Below are positions 46,328 to 54,885 of a stretch of DNA of 64,000 bases, in pieces. A program made the translations under genes and the position numbers. Numbering within the stretch: position 1 is the stretch's first letter; the number at the start of each line of letters is the position of its first letter. Source of the DNA: Oscillatoria acuminata PCC 6304 (GTDB lineage: Bacteria > Cyanobacteriota > Cyanobacteriia > Cyanobacteriales > Laspinemataceae); contig NC_019693.1 in assembly GCF_000317105.1 (NCBI RefSeq), forward strand, positions 6,201,227 to 6,265,226, read 5' to 3'. The notes under the pieces were generated by a model. It saw nothing but the letters and a program-made list of their open reading frames with translations, made no database searches and was not told the DNA's origin.

Positions 46328-48069
46328 GGCGTCGGTTCAGTAAAAGGGCTTGACAAAACCAAGCAAATGTGAATCTACCTGCTGGACTCAACTACAGTGC
46401 GGCCTGTTGTATTGGTAAAACCTCATTCATTCGAGCAATGACATGAAGATTATGGACAACAGCCACTCGTCTGAGGTCGAAGAGGTTTTTGCGCTGTCCA
46501 ATATAACGGGCACGTTTGTCCTGCCACTGTCCGACATGAGCCAGAGAGTGTTCTACAGACGTTCTCTCCCTCAGTTGAGCGCGACCGCTTGAGGTAGATT
46601 GACGCTGACGTAATTCCTGCATCAATCCTTCATCGGGATGGATAGATATGCTGCGGCCATTCTTACTCGTAGTACAGCGTTCTCTCAGGGGACAAGCAGC
46701 ACACTCCGGTTTAGGAAAATGAACGATCTTACCGGGTTCAAACGGCATAATAACTTGATTTGGACAACTAATTACCTGGTTATCCCAGTCAAAAACAAAG
46801 GCGTTTTTATCAAATCGTCCTGAGTTTCTTACCGGCCACGCTTTACAAAATATCTGTAATTGTTCGGAGCGTTCTTTTACCCAATGACTCGATAAATAAG
46901 CTCGGTCGATATGGAGTTCATTTAACTGAACCTGTTGTCTTTTTAAGTCAACTTCTAAGTCAACAGTGGCAGCAGCTTCTGGTGTATTAGCACGGGTTAC
47001 AGCCACAGCCCGAATTACCCCTATATCTAAATCTTTAAGAATATGGCGTTTATAACCATTTATTTTTTGAGAACGGCTTTTTCGGCCATGCCGCATATCT
47101 GGGTCTTCAATGGAAATGCGTCGGTCCTTAGCAACCCCTTTGGCCAGCTTCGGCACTCCCATTGTGTCTAATGTCACATTTTGGGATTCAATCAATCGGG
47201 CAACCTGGAGAGGAGCTTGTGCCTCTTCTATTTCATCAGGATTAGACTGCTGTTGTATCCATTCTTCTACAGAATTGAGGCTCTTTAGTATGGTTGATAA
47301 TGCCTTTTGGCTTTCGGCTGGGTCATCCCAATTTAAATCTAATGCGGCTTTTAAGCTGGAACTATTGACAAAATCCGCTCCCGCTTCATTGGCAATTTCT
47401 GCCAGCCCCCACCCCTGCTGACTAGCTATTATGCTCAATGCCTTACGCAGAGCATGACCCAAGAGATTATAGGTATCTTCAACTTTACCTGCACCCCATA
47501 AAGGAGAGGAATCTAATGCAGCTCTTAAGTTAGCCGAACCAAAACCTCCTTTGAGCTTGGCAATGTCTACAGTCCGGTCAATTAAACGTTGGTCAAAGCC
47601 TTTTTTAATTAAGGCGCTTCTGAATCTTATTAAAGTGGCTTTACTGAATGGGGGTTTTTCGCAGTTCAGACAATTCAGAGCTAATTGCCATCGTAGGTCC
47701 ATGACTAGCTCTTCAATCACTTCCTCGTCAGAAATACCCATATAAGCTTGGAGAATAGTGGCTAAGGCCAATTGGGCTGGTGCGACGGGACAGTTGCCCA
47801 TTGTACTGTCTTTAAAAATGGTGTTTAGTTCTTCTTGAAACTCATCATCGAATATGAACAGACGGTTCAGGCGAAGAAAAGTAAAAAGCTTGGCTTTTTT
47901 GATGCGATTAATAATTACCTGTTCTGAATCTGATAGCTCTACTGGCGGGTGCCACAAAGGAGGACGCATAGACTTTATACCGTAATGAGGGCTTGAATTT
48001 AATCGGGTCGTCAATTTCAGTTAGGCATAGTCCAGTTATTTTGTCAAGCTCGGGTACTGAACCGACGCC
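46328..48069 (-). mobile_element. IS1182-like insertion sequence upstream of cas3
   Basis: 1742 bp with terminal inverted repeats starting GGCGTCGGTTCAGTA at 46328 and its inverse TACTGAACCGACGCC ending at 48069; further inward both ends share GCTTGACAAAA. A 4-bp palindromic target duplication CTAG flanks it (46324-46327 and 48070-48073), which fits the IS1182 group. Confidence 0.93.
46392..48014 (-). CDS. IS1182-family transposase
   Basis: 540 residues, apparently intact. N-terminal DUF772-like part: PVAPAQLALATILQAYMGIS and DLRWQLALNCLN with PFSKATLIRFRSAL; the catalytic domain shows AALDSSPLWGAGKVEDTYNL (first Asp), a long insert, then ELHIDRAYLSS (second Asp) and a Cys cluster CAACPLRERCTTS near residue 440. 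The C-terminus RTSVEHSLAHVGQWQDKRAR contains the probable catalytic Glu. It should be able to transpose the element. Confidence 0.93.
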   Translation of the reverse strand: MTTRLNSSPHYGIKSMRPPLWHPPVELSDSEQVIINRIKKAKLFTFLRLNRLFIFDDEFQEELNTIFKDSTMGNCPVAPAQLALATILQAYMGISDEEVIEELVMDLRWQLALNCLNCEKPPFSKATLIRFRSALIKKGFDQRLIDRTVDIAKLKGGFGSANLRAALDSSPLWGAGKVEDTYNLLGHALRKALSIIASQQGWGLAEIANEAGADFVNSSSLKAALDLNWDDPAESQKALSTILKSLNSVEEWIQQQSNPDEIEEAQAPLQVARLIESQNVTLDTMGVPKLAKGVAKDRRISIEDPDMRHGRKSRSQKINGYKRHILKDLDIGVIRAVAVTRANTPEAAATVDLEVDLKRQQVQLNELHIDRAYLSSHWVKERSEQLQIFCKAWPVRNSGRFDKNAFVFDWDNQVISCPNQVIMPFEPGKIVHFPKPECAACPLRERCTTSKNGRSISIHPDEGLMQELRQRQSTSSGRAQLRERTSVEHSLAHVGQWQDKRARYIGQRKNLFDLRRVAVVHNLHVIARMNEVLPIQQAAL

Positions 48070-48284
48070 CTAGCCTAAGACAGAATTTCTGAAAGCTGTT
48101 ATCACTGGGTGATAAAAAGTTTAAAAAGCACAAATGAGCTTTCATCTCATGTTCTGACGCAGGGATTTGGTAGGGAACATTGTCCTGCGTACCCACTATG
48201 CAAGGGTACGCAGGATGGAACCCTGCTGAGGGGCGTGATATTAAGACCTGCCAGATGAAAGCCTAAAGCATTGCTGGTTCGTAA
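48070..48284. other. Short intergenic region right of the IS1182-like element
   Basis: No gene. GTCCTGCGTACCCA and GGGTACGCAGGAT near 48182-48216 form a hairpin. Any promoter that once drove cas3 may be in this stretch, cut off by the element. Confidence 0.5.
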
Positions 48285-48563
48285 TTACACCGCAGCTTCG
48301 GTGTAAATCTTCCAGCGATCGCGCCCTTGGTGAAAAATTAAATAGGTCTTCCAGGGAAGAACATAGTTGATGTGGCAACAGCGAAGATTCGTAGCTGGGA
48401 TACCAAAACGCTCTTCAACTTGTTTTGTTGTTAATGAATCTGACTTCAGTAGATTCTCATTGATTTGTGGATTGACCCATCCCAAAGATCCAGGCTTCAG
48501 TAACGGAAGAGTCTGTGGTGCTTGACTATTTTTCGATTGGCGACTATGATTGATTTTAATCAT
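48285..48563 (-). CDS. Small protein with possible helix-turn-helix
   Basis: 92 residues. The middle segment SLTTKQVEERFGIPATNLRC resembles the helix-turn-helix of MerR/excisionase-like proteins, followed by a short aromatic region (LPWKTYLIFHQGRDRWKIY) with beta-strand character. A basic N-terminus precedes a Pro-rich stretch. No family could be named. It lies between the IS1182-like element and the WYL gene and is read toward the cas genes; a CRISPR-regulatory role would be speculation. Confidence 0.6.
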   Translation of the reverse strand: MIKINHSRQSKNSQAPQTLPLLKPGSLGWVNPQINENLLKSDSLTTKQVEERFGIPATNLRCCHINYVLPWKTYLIFHQGRDRWKIYTEAAV

Positions 48564-48699
48564 GACAAATTATCCGGCCATCACCCGGGTTAAATTACAA
48601 ATCAGCTAGATGGCTCTAAGAGCGAAGGTAAGAGGTTGCTCTATTAGCTATCTATCAATGATCAACTGGTCGCTAAAAGCGATTCCAGTGACTTTAGGG

Positions 48700-48733
48700 G
48701 CCTACCTGAATGCTATCGGGTAGGCTTTTCTGT
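48700..48733 (+). terminator. Rho-independent terminator
   Basis: CCTACC and GGGTAGG pair around a loop TGAATGCTATC, followed by CTTTTCTG. On the plus strand there is no protein gene just upstream, so it may end a small RNA starting between 48564 and 48690 or be bidirectional. Confidence 0.6.
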
Positions 48734-48883
48734 TCATTCATGAATGTAGCACTGACCGGCTCCCTCTGTCAAGGCACAGCTTCTAATTTTATGTCTAATT
48801 TACCAGTACCCTTTTAAATCTTGAATTGATCCGTACCCCACTTTGAGTTTTGCATTCTAGTTCTATTGTGGTAATCTATACTC

Positions 48884-48989
48884 AAGGAGACTCAGATGCT
48901 AGTGTTGGGTGCTATCCCAGTCAAAATGAATCCTGGTAACGGGATTGAAATCTGGTGAATTATTATTTCATTAGTAGCGAGTCTCCCTT
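48884..48989 (+). other. Lone degenerate CRISPR repeat inside an inverted repeat
   Basis: AATGAATCCTGGTAACGGGA plus TTGAAAT (48925-48951) matches the last 27 bases of the array repeat except at three positions, all C to T. It is in the array 2 orientation, 1.3 kb from that array and 90 bp before the WYL start. Flanks AAGGAGACTC (48884-48893) and GAGTCTCCCTT (48979-48989) are inverted, and CAGTTTTTTA follows. It could be an array relic or a separate small RNA. Confidence 0.7.
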
Positions 48990-49040
48990 CAGTTTTTTAC
49001 CAAGTGGGGCATCAAGTTCCATCCTCTTCTGTATCGCCTT

Positions 49041-49994
49041 ATGCCTGTACGTTACAGCCATATCGCTCTCGCGCTTCACATTCTAGAACTGCTTGCGGAG
49101 CGAGACCGTGATCGAAATGAGATTCTTGACTTGGTGGGCGAGTTTCTCTACGAAAACAACAGCAGCATAGAAGATGTCAAGCAAAAATTTGATCGCACCC
49201 TGCGGGAACTACGAGATTGGGGCTTTAAGATTGACCACCGGCCCTATAGCCTAGTCGAATCCAACTTTCCCATTATCTTGTCGGCCTCCCAACGCCACAC
49301 TCTGTATCGGGCAGCACACTTTCTGACGGAAATGAACTTTGCCACGGAAGCACAACAACTGGTGCGCCTAAGTCAACTCGGTGAAAGTGACTCTCCCCCA
49401 GATATCCAGGTGGATTTTGCGCCCCCCACCAACTACAGTGCACCGCAATGCCGACGTCTGCTAGAACAACTCCAGGACCGATGCGCCCAAAAATACCGCT
49501 TTACCCTACGCTATATAGATAGCCAAAAACAAGAACTGACGATGGATTTGGACCGTTGCGAACTCCGCCTCCATGATGGCACCCTCTACCTGTTCGCCTT
49601 TGTCCCGGATTTAGAACAATATCATCGCAACCTGCGTCCCGAACTCGTCTATCGAAATTGGCTGTTTCGGGTGGACCGGATTAAATCCGTTGGCCCCCCC
49701 TCGACTCAGGCATGGGTGTACTCCTCCTTTCCCACCCTGACCATTCGCTATCGCATGACGGGCCCCCTCGCCAACTATGTACCCCGGCGGATTCATGAAC
49801 AAGTCATCGAACGGAATCTGAAGCAAAAATATGTGGAAATTGAGACCCAGGAGGATTATCCCTTTTGGTTCCGCCAGCGAATCTTGAGATATGGGTCCAA
49901 TGCCCGAGTCATCGACCCCCCTTGGATTGTGGAAGAAATCGCCACCATCCTCAGAAAAGCCGCCAGTAACTACGACGACATCCCAGGTCCCTAG
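49041..49994 (+). CDS. WYL-domain regulator associated with type I-D CRISPR
   Basis: 317 residues. An N-terminal winged-helix part (residues 1-75, with SIEDVKQKFDRTLRELRDWG as the probable recognition region) precedes a WYL domain (about 150-225): YRFTLRYIDSQKQELTMDLD, then GTLYLFAFVPDLEQYHRNLR and an arginine-rich face. A C-terminal WCX-like extension runs to 317 (FWFRQRILRYGSNARVIDPP). WYL proteins bind nucleic-acid-derived or nucleotide ligands and often regulate CRISPR loci. It is placed between the cas operon and array 2, in the array 2 direction, about 70 bp before that leader. Confidence 0.88.
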   Translation: MPVRYSHIALALHILELLAERDRDRNEILDLVGEFLYENNSSIEDVKQKFDRTLRELRDWGFKIDHRPYSLVESNFPIILSASQRHTLYRAAHFLTEMNFATEAQQLVRLSQLGESDSPPDIQVDFAPPTNYSAPQCRRLLEQLQDRCAQKYRFTLRYIDSQKQELTMDLDRCELRLHDGTLYLFAFVPDLEQYHRNLRPELVYRNWLFRVDRIKSVGPPSTQAWVYSSFPTLTIRYRMTGPLANYVPRRIHEQVIERNLKQKYVEIETQEDYPFWFRQRILRYGSNARVIDPPWIVEEIATILRKAASNYDDIPGP

Positions 49995-50062
49995 AGAATT
50001 GCTCTGCTTCGGAGTTAAAATAAAGTGGAACGATTTTCCGCCTCCTGTGGTAGACTAAATTC

Positions 50063-50262
50063 ATGCCAAAATTTGGCAGGGCGAAGCGGGGTCGATTTCC
50101 CCCGGGGTCCCGCCAAAACGCCAGAACCTTGACAACTAAATGGTTTCAGCCATCAATAGTCCGGCGGTCACTCAGGGGCCAACTCCTGAAACGGAGGTTT
50201 TCAAACCCTCCCGCCAAAAACCGCCACCGAGTCCCCGTGGACTCTACCTTTGGGCGATCGGT
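50063..50262 (+). promoter_or_regulatory. Leader of CRISPR array 2
   Basis: 200 bp directly before the first repeat, largely identical to the inverted leader of array 1. It has TTGACA (about 50128) as a candidate -35 box, two shared blocks (GGCAGGGCGAAGCGGGGTCG and CCTGAAACGGAGGTTT) and ends GGGCGATCGGT. An open frame through it is not a gene. Confidence 0.88.
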
Positions 50263-52056
50263 CTTTCATTACAATGAATCCCGGCAACGGGATTGAAACA
50301 TCGTTGAGGTGAAGGGCTACATAAAGGAGTAACTCTTTCATTACAATGAATCCCGGCAACGGGATTGAAACTATTGAGGGCGGTGTTTATGCACTCAGGG
50401 AAAGGACTTTCATTACAATGAATCCCGGCAACGGGATTGAAACAACAGCATCAGGAATTTATGTTCACGTTGCGAACCAGGCTTTCATTACAATGAATCC
50501 CGGCAACGGGATTGAAACCTGTTCATGGGATAACCTAATCAAGAGAGCATAGACCTTTCATTACAATGAATCCCGGCAACGGGATTGAAACTCTGCGGGC
50601 TGATTTCACCCCAATCCAAACTGAGGAAGCTTTCATTACAATGAATCCCGGCAACGGGATTGAAACTCATCCTCGACAACGAAGAATAAAATCATTATCG
50701 ACTTTCATTACAATGAATCCCGGCAACGGGATTGAAACCAACCTCCATCGCTATCTGGCGGGCAATCCGCAGGCTTTCATTACAATGAATCCCGGCAACG
50801 GGATTGAAACAAGTTCGTTTCTTCTCTTTTGAAGTAACAATAGGCCTTTCATTACAATGAATCCCGGCAACGGGATTGAAACCGTGCGGGCTTCCTTCTT
50901 CCCTGGGTTTCTTCGGTTGCCTTTCATTACAATGAATCCCGGCAACGGGATTGAAACTGACCGCACGATCGCACTCTGCGATCGCCACGCACAACTTTCA
51001 TTACAATGAATCCCGGCAACGGGATTGAAACCTCGACTGGGCCGCGCAGCTTTATGGGTTCACCTTTCATTACAATGAATCCCGGCAACGGGATTGAAAC
51101 ATGGGAGGCTACATCAGAAGCGAGAATTGGTTTAAGCTTTCATTACAATGAATCCCGGCAACGGGATTGAAACATTCAAAACAAGCGTGGTGCTGCTCAA
51201 ATGTGGGCGCATCTTTCATTACAATGAATCCCGGCAACGGGATTGAAACTTTGCCTCCGTTAGGGCGATCGCCCCCATAATCATTCTTTCATTACAATGA
51301 ATCCCGGCAACGGGATTGAAACATTTCGTTTTGGAGTTTGGCTGAGAGCATGGACAGGGCTTTCATTACAATGAATCCCGGCAACGGGATTGAAACCCGA
51401 GGCAGTTTCGGATAGTGACCGTGAGGCGATCGCTTTCATTACAATGAATCCCGGCAACGGGATTGAAACAATAGTATTGTGCCAATAATGGCAACAATTT
51501 CAACCGACTTTCATTACAATGAATCCCGGCAACGGGATTGAAACAAAATAGAAAAATAACGAAAAGCCCAATTTTCAATATCTTTCATTACAATGAATCC
51601 CGGCAACGGGATTGAAACAAACTAGATTTCCGTTTTGACATGGCGGAGTGCGGCTTTCATTACAATGAATCCCGGCAACGGGATTGAAACGGACAGAAAC
51701 TCAGTCGGACGATTGCGGACTTACGACTTTCATTACAATGAATCCCGGCAACGGGATTGAAACAGGATAGGCGATTCCCAAAAACAGAACGACGGGAAAA
51801 CTTTCATTACAATGAATCCCGGCAACGGGATTGAAACCTGAACAAGACGATGAATCTTAAGAGCAGGAATTAGACTTTCATTACAATGAATCCCGTTGCC
51901 GGGATTGAAACTACCAAAGGGGAGTGACATTCACCTATTGAGTATGAACTTTCATTACAATGAATCCCGGCAACGGGATTGAAACTTTAGTAGATGGAAA
52001 GGACTGATTGTAACGGCTGCTTTTATTACAATGAATCCCGGCAACGGGATTGAAAC
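50263..52056 (+). CRISPR. CRISPR array 2, 25 repeats
   Basis: 37-bp repeats, most exact, beginning CTTTCATTACAATGAATCCC and ending GGGATTGAAAC. Starts: 50263, 50335, 50407, 50482, 50555, 50630, 50702, 50774, 50846, 50921, 50995, 51064, 51137, 51213, 51286, 51360, 51433, 51508, 51582, 51654, 51727, 51801, 51875 (core inverted), 51949, 52020 (one change). Spacers are 32-39 bp. A strongly degenerate 26th repeat is at 52093-52129. The 3' handle ATTGAAAC fits cyanobacterial type I-D. Confidence 0.98.
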
Positions 52057-52092
52057 TTGTAGCCGATCGCCATCATCTTGTCCGCTGTACCT

Positions 52093-52129
52093 CTTGCCCT
52101 CTCCTAAATCCCTACAACAGGATAGAGAC
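52093..52129 (+). repeat. Degenerate terminal CRISPR repeat
   Basis: 37 bases starting CTTGCCCTCTCCTAAATCCC and ending CAACAGGATAGAGAC align with the array repeat over its 3' half with several changes; the 36-bp gap after the repeat at 52020 equals a normal spacer. It marks the leader-distal end of array 2. Confidence 0.7.
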
Positions 52130-52344
52130 TTGCGATCGCAGCCCGTCAGCAGCGTCAATCAAAACGGTAATTTCCCCAAAAATATATTGAGTGAGAGATT
52201 TAGAGTCAGTTGATTTTGTCGCTCAAGACATCGAGTGATAACTTTTGGATGTAGACCAGGCTTCTCTCTTCGGGTGGGTTGCGGCTAGAAACTGGGGGGG
52301 AAATCTGGTAAAGTGAATTGACCCTAATACCAGACAACCAGCAG

Positions 52345-52827
52345 ATGAACATTCGGATTGGCAACGGTTATGACATCCACCAACTCGTGAGCGATCGCCC
52401 GTTAATACTCGGGGGCATCCGGATTCCCCATGAGTTGGGATTACTCGGTCATAGCGATGCGGATGTGCTGACTCATGCGATTATGGATGCTATGCTTGGG
52501 GCCTTGAGTTTAGGGGATATTGGACTGTACTTTCCCCCCAGTGACCCCCAATGGGCGGGGGCAGATAGTTTAAAATTGTTAGCGCAAGTTCATCAACTGA
52601 TTCTAGAACGGGGATGGGAAGTGGGGAATATTGATTCCGTCGTGGTGGCGGAACGACCGAAATTAAAACCCCATATTTCCGCCATGCGCGATCGCCTTGC
52701 TCAAGTCTTGAATATCGAAGGCGATCGCATCGGAATTAAGGCCACCACCAATGAAAAACTAGGCCCTGTCGGACGAGAAGAAGGAATTGCCGCCTATGCC
52801 GTAACTTTATTAGTCACTCAACCCTAA
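52345..52827 (+). CDS. ispF: 2-C-methyl-D-erythritol 2,4-cyclodiphosphate synthase
   Basis: MEP-pathway enzyme that cyclises CDP-ME2P to MEcPP. The 160-residue protein starts at ATG 52345 with [20 protein letters not shown]; a TTG at 52318 would add nine atypical residues. Metal ligands are Asp and His of GYDIH and His of [25 protein letters not shown]-like [20 protein letters not shown] closes the active site. It works as a trimer in the cytosol and supplies IPP used by CrtE. It starts 216 bp after the degenerate end of array 2. Confidence 0.96.
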   Translation: MNIRIGNGYDIHQLVSDRPLILGGIRIPHELGLLGHSDADVLTHAIMDAMLGALSLGDIGLYFPPSDPQWAGADSLKLLAQVHQLILERGWEVGNIDSVVVAERPKLKPHISAMRDRLAQVLNIEGDRIGIKATTNEKLGPVGREEGIAAYAVTLLVTQP

Positions 52828-52889
52828 ACCAATCGCTACAATAAAACATAACCCCAAATTCCTAAAATACCTCGGAGGAAAGCGTCTCA

Positions 52890-54650
52890 ATGATGGTTAA
52901 AAAATATTGGCAACAGGGAGTGGCGATCGCCCTCACCGTTTTTATGGGTATTTCTTTATCCTCCTGCAATCCCGCCCAATTTAAAACCTCCGCCGCCCAA
53001 ACCCCCTTAGTCTTGAGTATTCTCAGCGACCCCAAAACCTTTAACTATGCCCTGAGTGAAGAATCTCCCAATATTTTTGGATATACTTACGAAGGATTAG
53101 TCAGTGAAAATCCGCTCACCGGAGAAGTTGAACCCATCCTGGCCGAATCCTGGGAAATTTCCCAAAATGGATTACAAATTATCTTTACTTTAAGAGAAAA
53201 TTTACGATGGTCTGATGGTCAACCTTTGACCGTTGATGATGTTGTTTTTACCTATAACGACATTTACTTTAATGACAAAATTCCCAGCAGTACCGCTGAT
53301 GTGCTGCGAATTGGCGAAAGTCGCACCTTTCCCACCGTGCGAAAACTCGACGATCGCCGGGTAGAATTTACTGTCGTCGAACCTTTTGCCCCATTCCTGA
53401 GAGCAGCAGGATTGCCCATTTTGCCTGCCCATGCCCTGCAAGAATCCGTGGAAACGTTAGATCGCGAAGGAAATCCCGTCTTTCTCTCCACCTGGGGCAT
53501 TAATACGCCCCCGCAGGAAATTATTGTCAATGGTCCTTACAAACTCGCCAGTTACCGACCCAGCGAACGAGTTTTCTTTGAAAAAAACCCTTACTACTGG
53601 CGCAATCCTCAGCCTTATATTGAGCGAATCTCGTGGGAAGTCGTTGAATCTCAAGATACCGGAGTCGTCCAATTTTTATCGGGAATTTTGGATAGTATTT
53701 CCGTCAGACCCGAAGATTTTTCTCTACTGAAAAAGCAAGAGGAACGAAATAACTTTAAAATTTTATATGAATTAGAACCGGCTCCGGGAATCACCTTTAT
53801 GACCTTTAATTTGAATAAAGGTCGGTTCGAGGATAGCAATCGTCCCGTGGTGGACCCGATTAAGTCGCGCTGGTTTAATTCCCTGAAATTCCGACAGGCG
53901 ATCGCCTATGCAACGGACCGGGAAACCATGATTGAGAACACTTTCCAAGGTTTGGGCCGCCCCATCAACTCTCATATCTCCGTCCAAAGTCCTTACTATC
54001 TCACCCCAGAAGAAGGCTTAAAAGTTTATGACTTCGATGCAGAAAAAGCCCGCCAACTGTTACAAGAAGACGGATTTACTTATAACAACCAAGGCCAACT
54101 CTTAGATTCCGAAGGCAACCGGGTGCGCTTTACCTTAATTACTAATGCTGGGAATAAAATTCGCGAAGCAATGGGTGCTCAAATTAAGCAAAACTTGAGT
54201 CAAATTGGCATCCAAGTCGATTTCCAACCCCTCGCTTGGAACGCCGTTATTACCAAATTATCCGATTCTCTGGATTGGGAAGCCCTAATCATTGGATTTG
54301 GAGGTGGAACCGAACCCCATTGGTCCTCTAATTTATGGTTACCCGAAGGGCGACTCCATATGTTCAATCAACCTCGCCAAGTCGGACAAACGCCGTTAGT
54401 CGGGCGAGAAATTGCAGATTGGGAACGACGCCTGGGGGATCTATATATTCAAGCCTCCCAGGAAATTGATGAAGCTAAACGCAAAGAACTCTATGTCGAA
54501 ACCCAACGGATTACCCAAGAATATTTACCCGTGATTCAGTTAGTCAATCAACTGTCAATGACGGCACTTCGGAATCGGGTCCAAGGGGTGGAATATTCTA
54601 GCCTAGGGGGAGCATTTTGGAATATTCATGAATTGCAACTGGAGGAATAG
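52890..54650 (+). CDS. ABC transporter substrate-binding lipoprotein, family 5 (peptide/nickel type)
   Basis: 586 residues. A lipoprotein signal precedes the lipobox LSSC (Cys near residue 27), so it is anchored at the membrane facing the periplasm. The SBP_bac_5 body has PLVLSILSDPKTFNYAL, the family sequence LRWSDGQPLTVDDVVFTYND, VNGPYKLASYRPSERVFFEK and KFRQAIAYATDRETMI. The C-terminal part ends EYLPVIQLVNQLSMTALRNR. Substrates in this family include oligopeptides, and permease genes are usually elsewhere in cyanobacteria; none is next to it. It follows ispF by 62 bp with GGAGGAAAG before the start. Confidence 0.93.
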   Translation: MMVKKYWQQGVAIALTVFMGISLSSCNPAQFKTSAAQTPLVLSILSDPKTFNYALSEESPNIFGYTYEGLVSENPLTGEVEPILAESWEISQNGLQIIFTLRENLRWSDGQPLTVDDVVFTYNDIYFNDKIPSSTADVLRIGESRTFPTVRKLDDRRVEFTVVEPFAPFLRAAGLPILPAHALQESVETLDREGNPVFLSTWGINTPPQEIIVNGPYKLASYRPSERVFFEKNPYYWRNPQPYIERISWEVVESQDTGVVQFLSGILDSISVRPEDFSLLKKQEERNNFKILYELEPAPGITFMTFNLNKGRFEDSNRPVVDPIKSRWFNSLKFRQAIAYATDRETMIENTFQGLGRPINSHISVQSPYYLTPEEGLKVYDFDAEKARQLLQEDGFTYNNQGQLLDSEGNRVRFTLITNAGNKIREAMGAQIKQNLSQIGIQVDFQPLAWNAVITKLSDSLDWEALIIGFGGGTEPHWSSNLWLPEGRLHMFNQPRQVGQTPLVGREIADWERRLGDLYIQASQEIDEAKRKELYVETQRITQEYLPVIQLVNQLSMTALRNRVQGVEYSSLGGAFWNIHELQLEE

Positions 54651-54885
54651 TTGTCTGGTAAAATGGCAATTCCTAGGGCAAAAACCCTCAACTCAATGGG
54701 AGCATCTCAATTTTGCCTAAAAACCAGTCGGACCTCTCCCCCCTACCCCCCTCCCCTAGAAGGGGAGGGGGGAATAAAAGTCTTTCTCCCCCTTCCCTTG
54801 TAGGGAAGGGGGCTGGGGGGTTAGGTCTCTTTTCAAAATATAAGATGCTCCCAACTCAATGGCACCGAACGATTAACACCCACCC
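54651..54885. repeat. GC-rich hairpin repeats before larB
   Basis: CCCCTCCCCTAGAAGGGGAGGGG and CCCCCTTCCCTTGTAGGGAAGG form two hairpins (about 54745-54825) flanked by GACCTCTC and AGGTCTCT, the same inner pattern as the element at 28515. No gene. Confidence 0.7.

Noticed and set aside
50063-50296. 77-codon frame over the array 2 leader
   Set aside because: It coincides with the leader conserved in array 1 and reads into the first repeat; the matching array 1 leader does not support it as a gene.
50346-50832. Open frames through array 2 on both strands
   Set aside because: Same cause: translated repeats (MNPGNGIE units) with random spacer codons.
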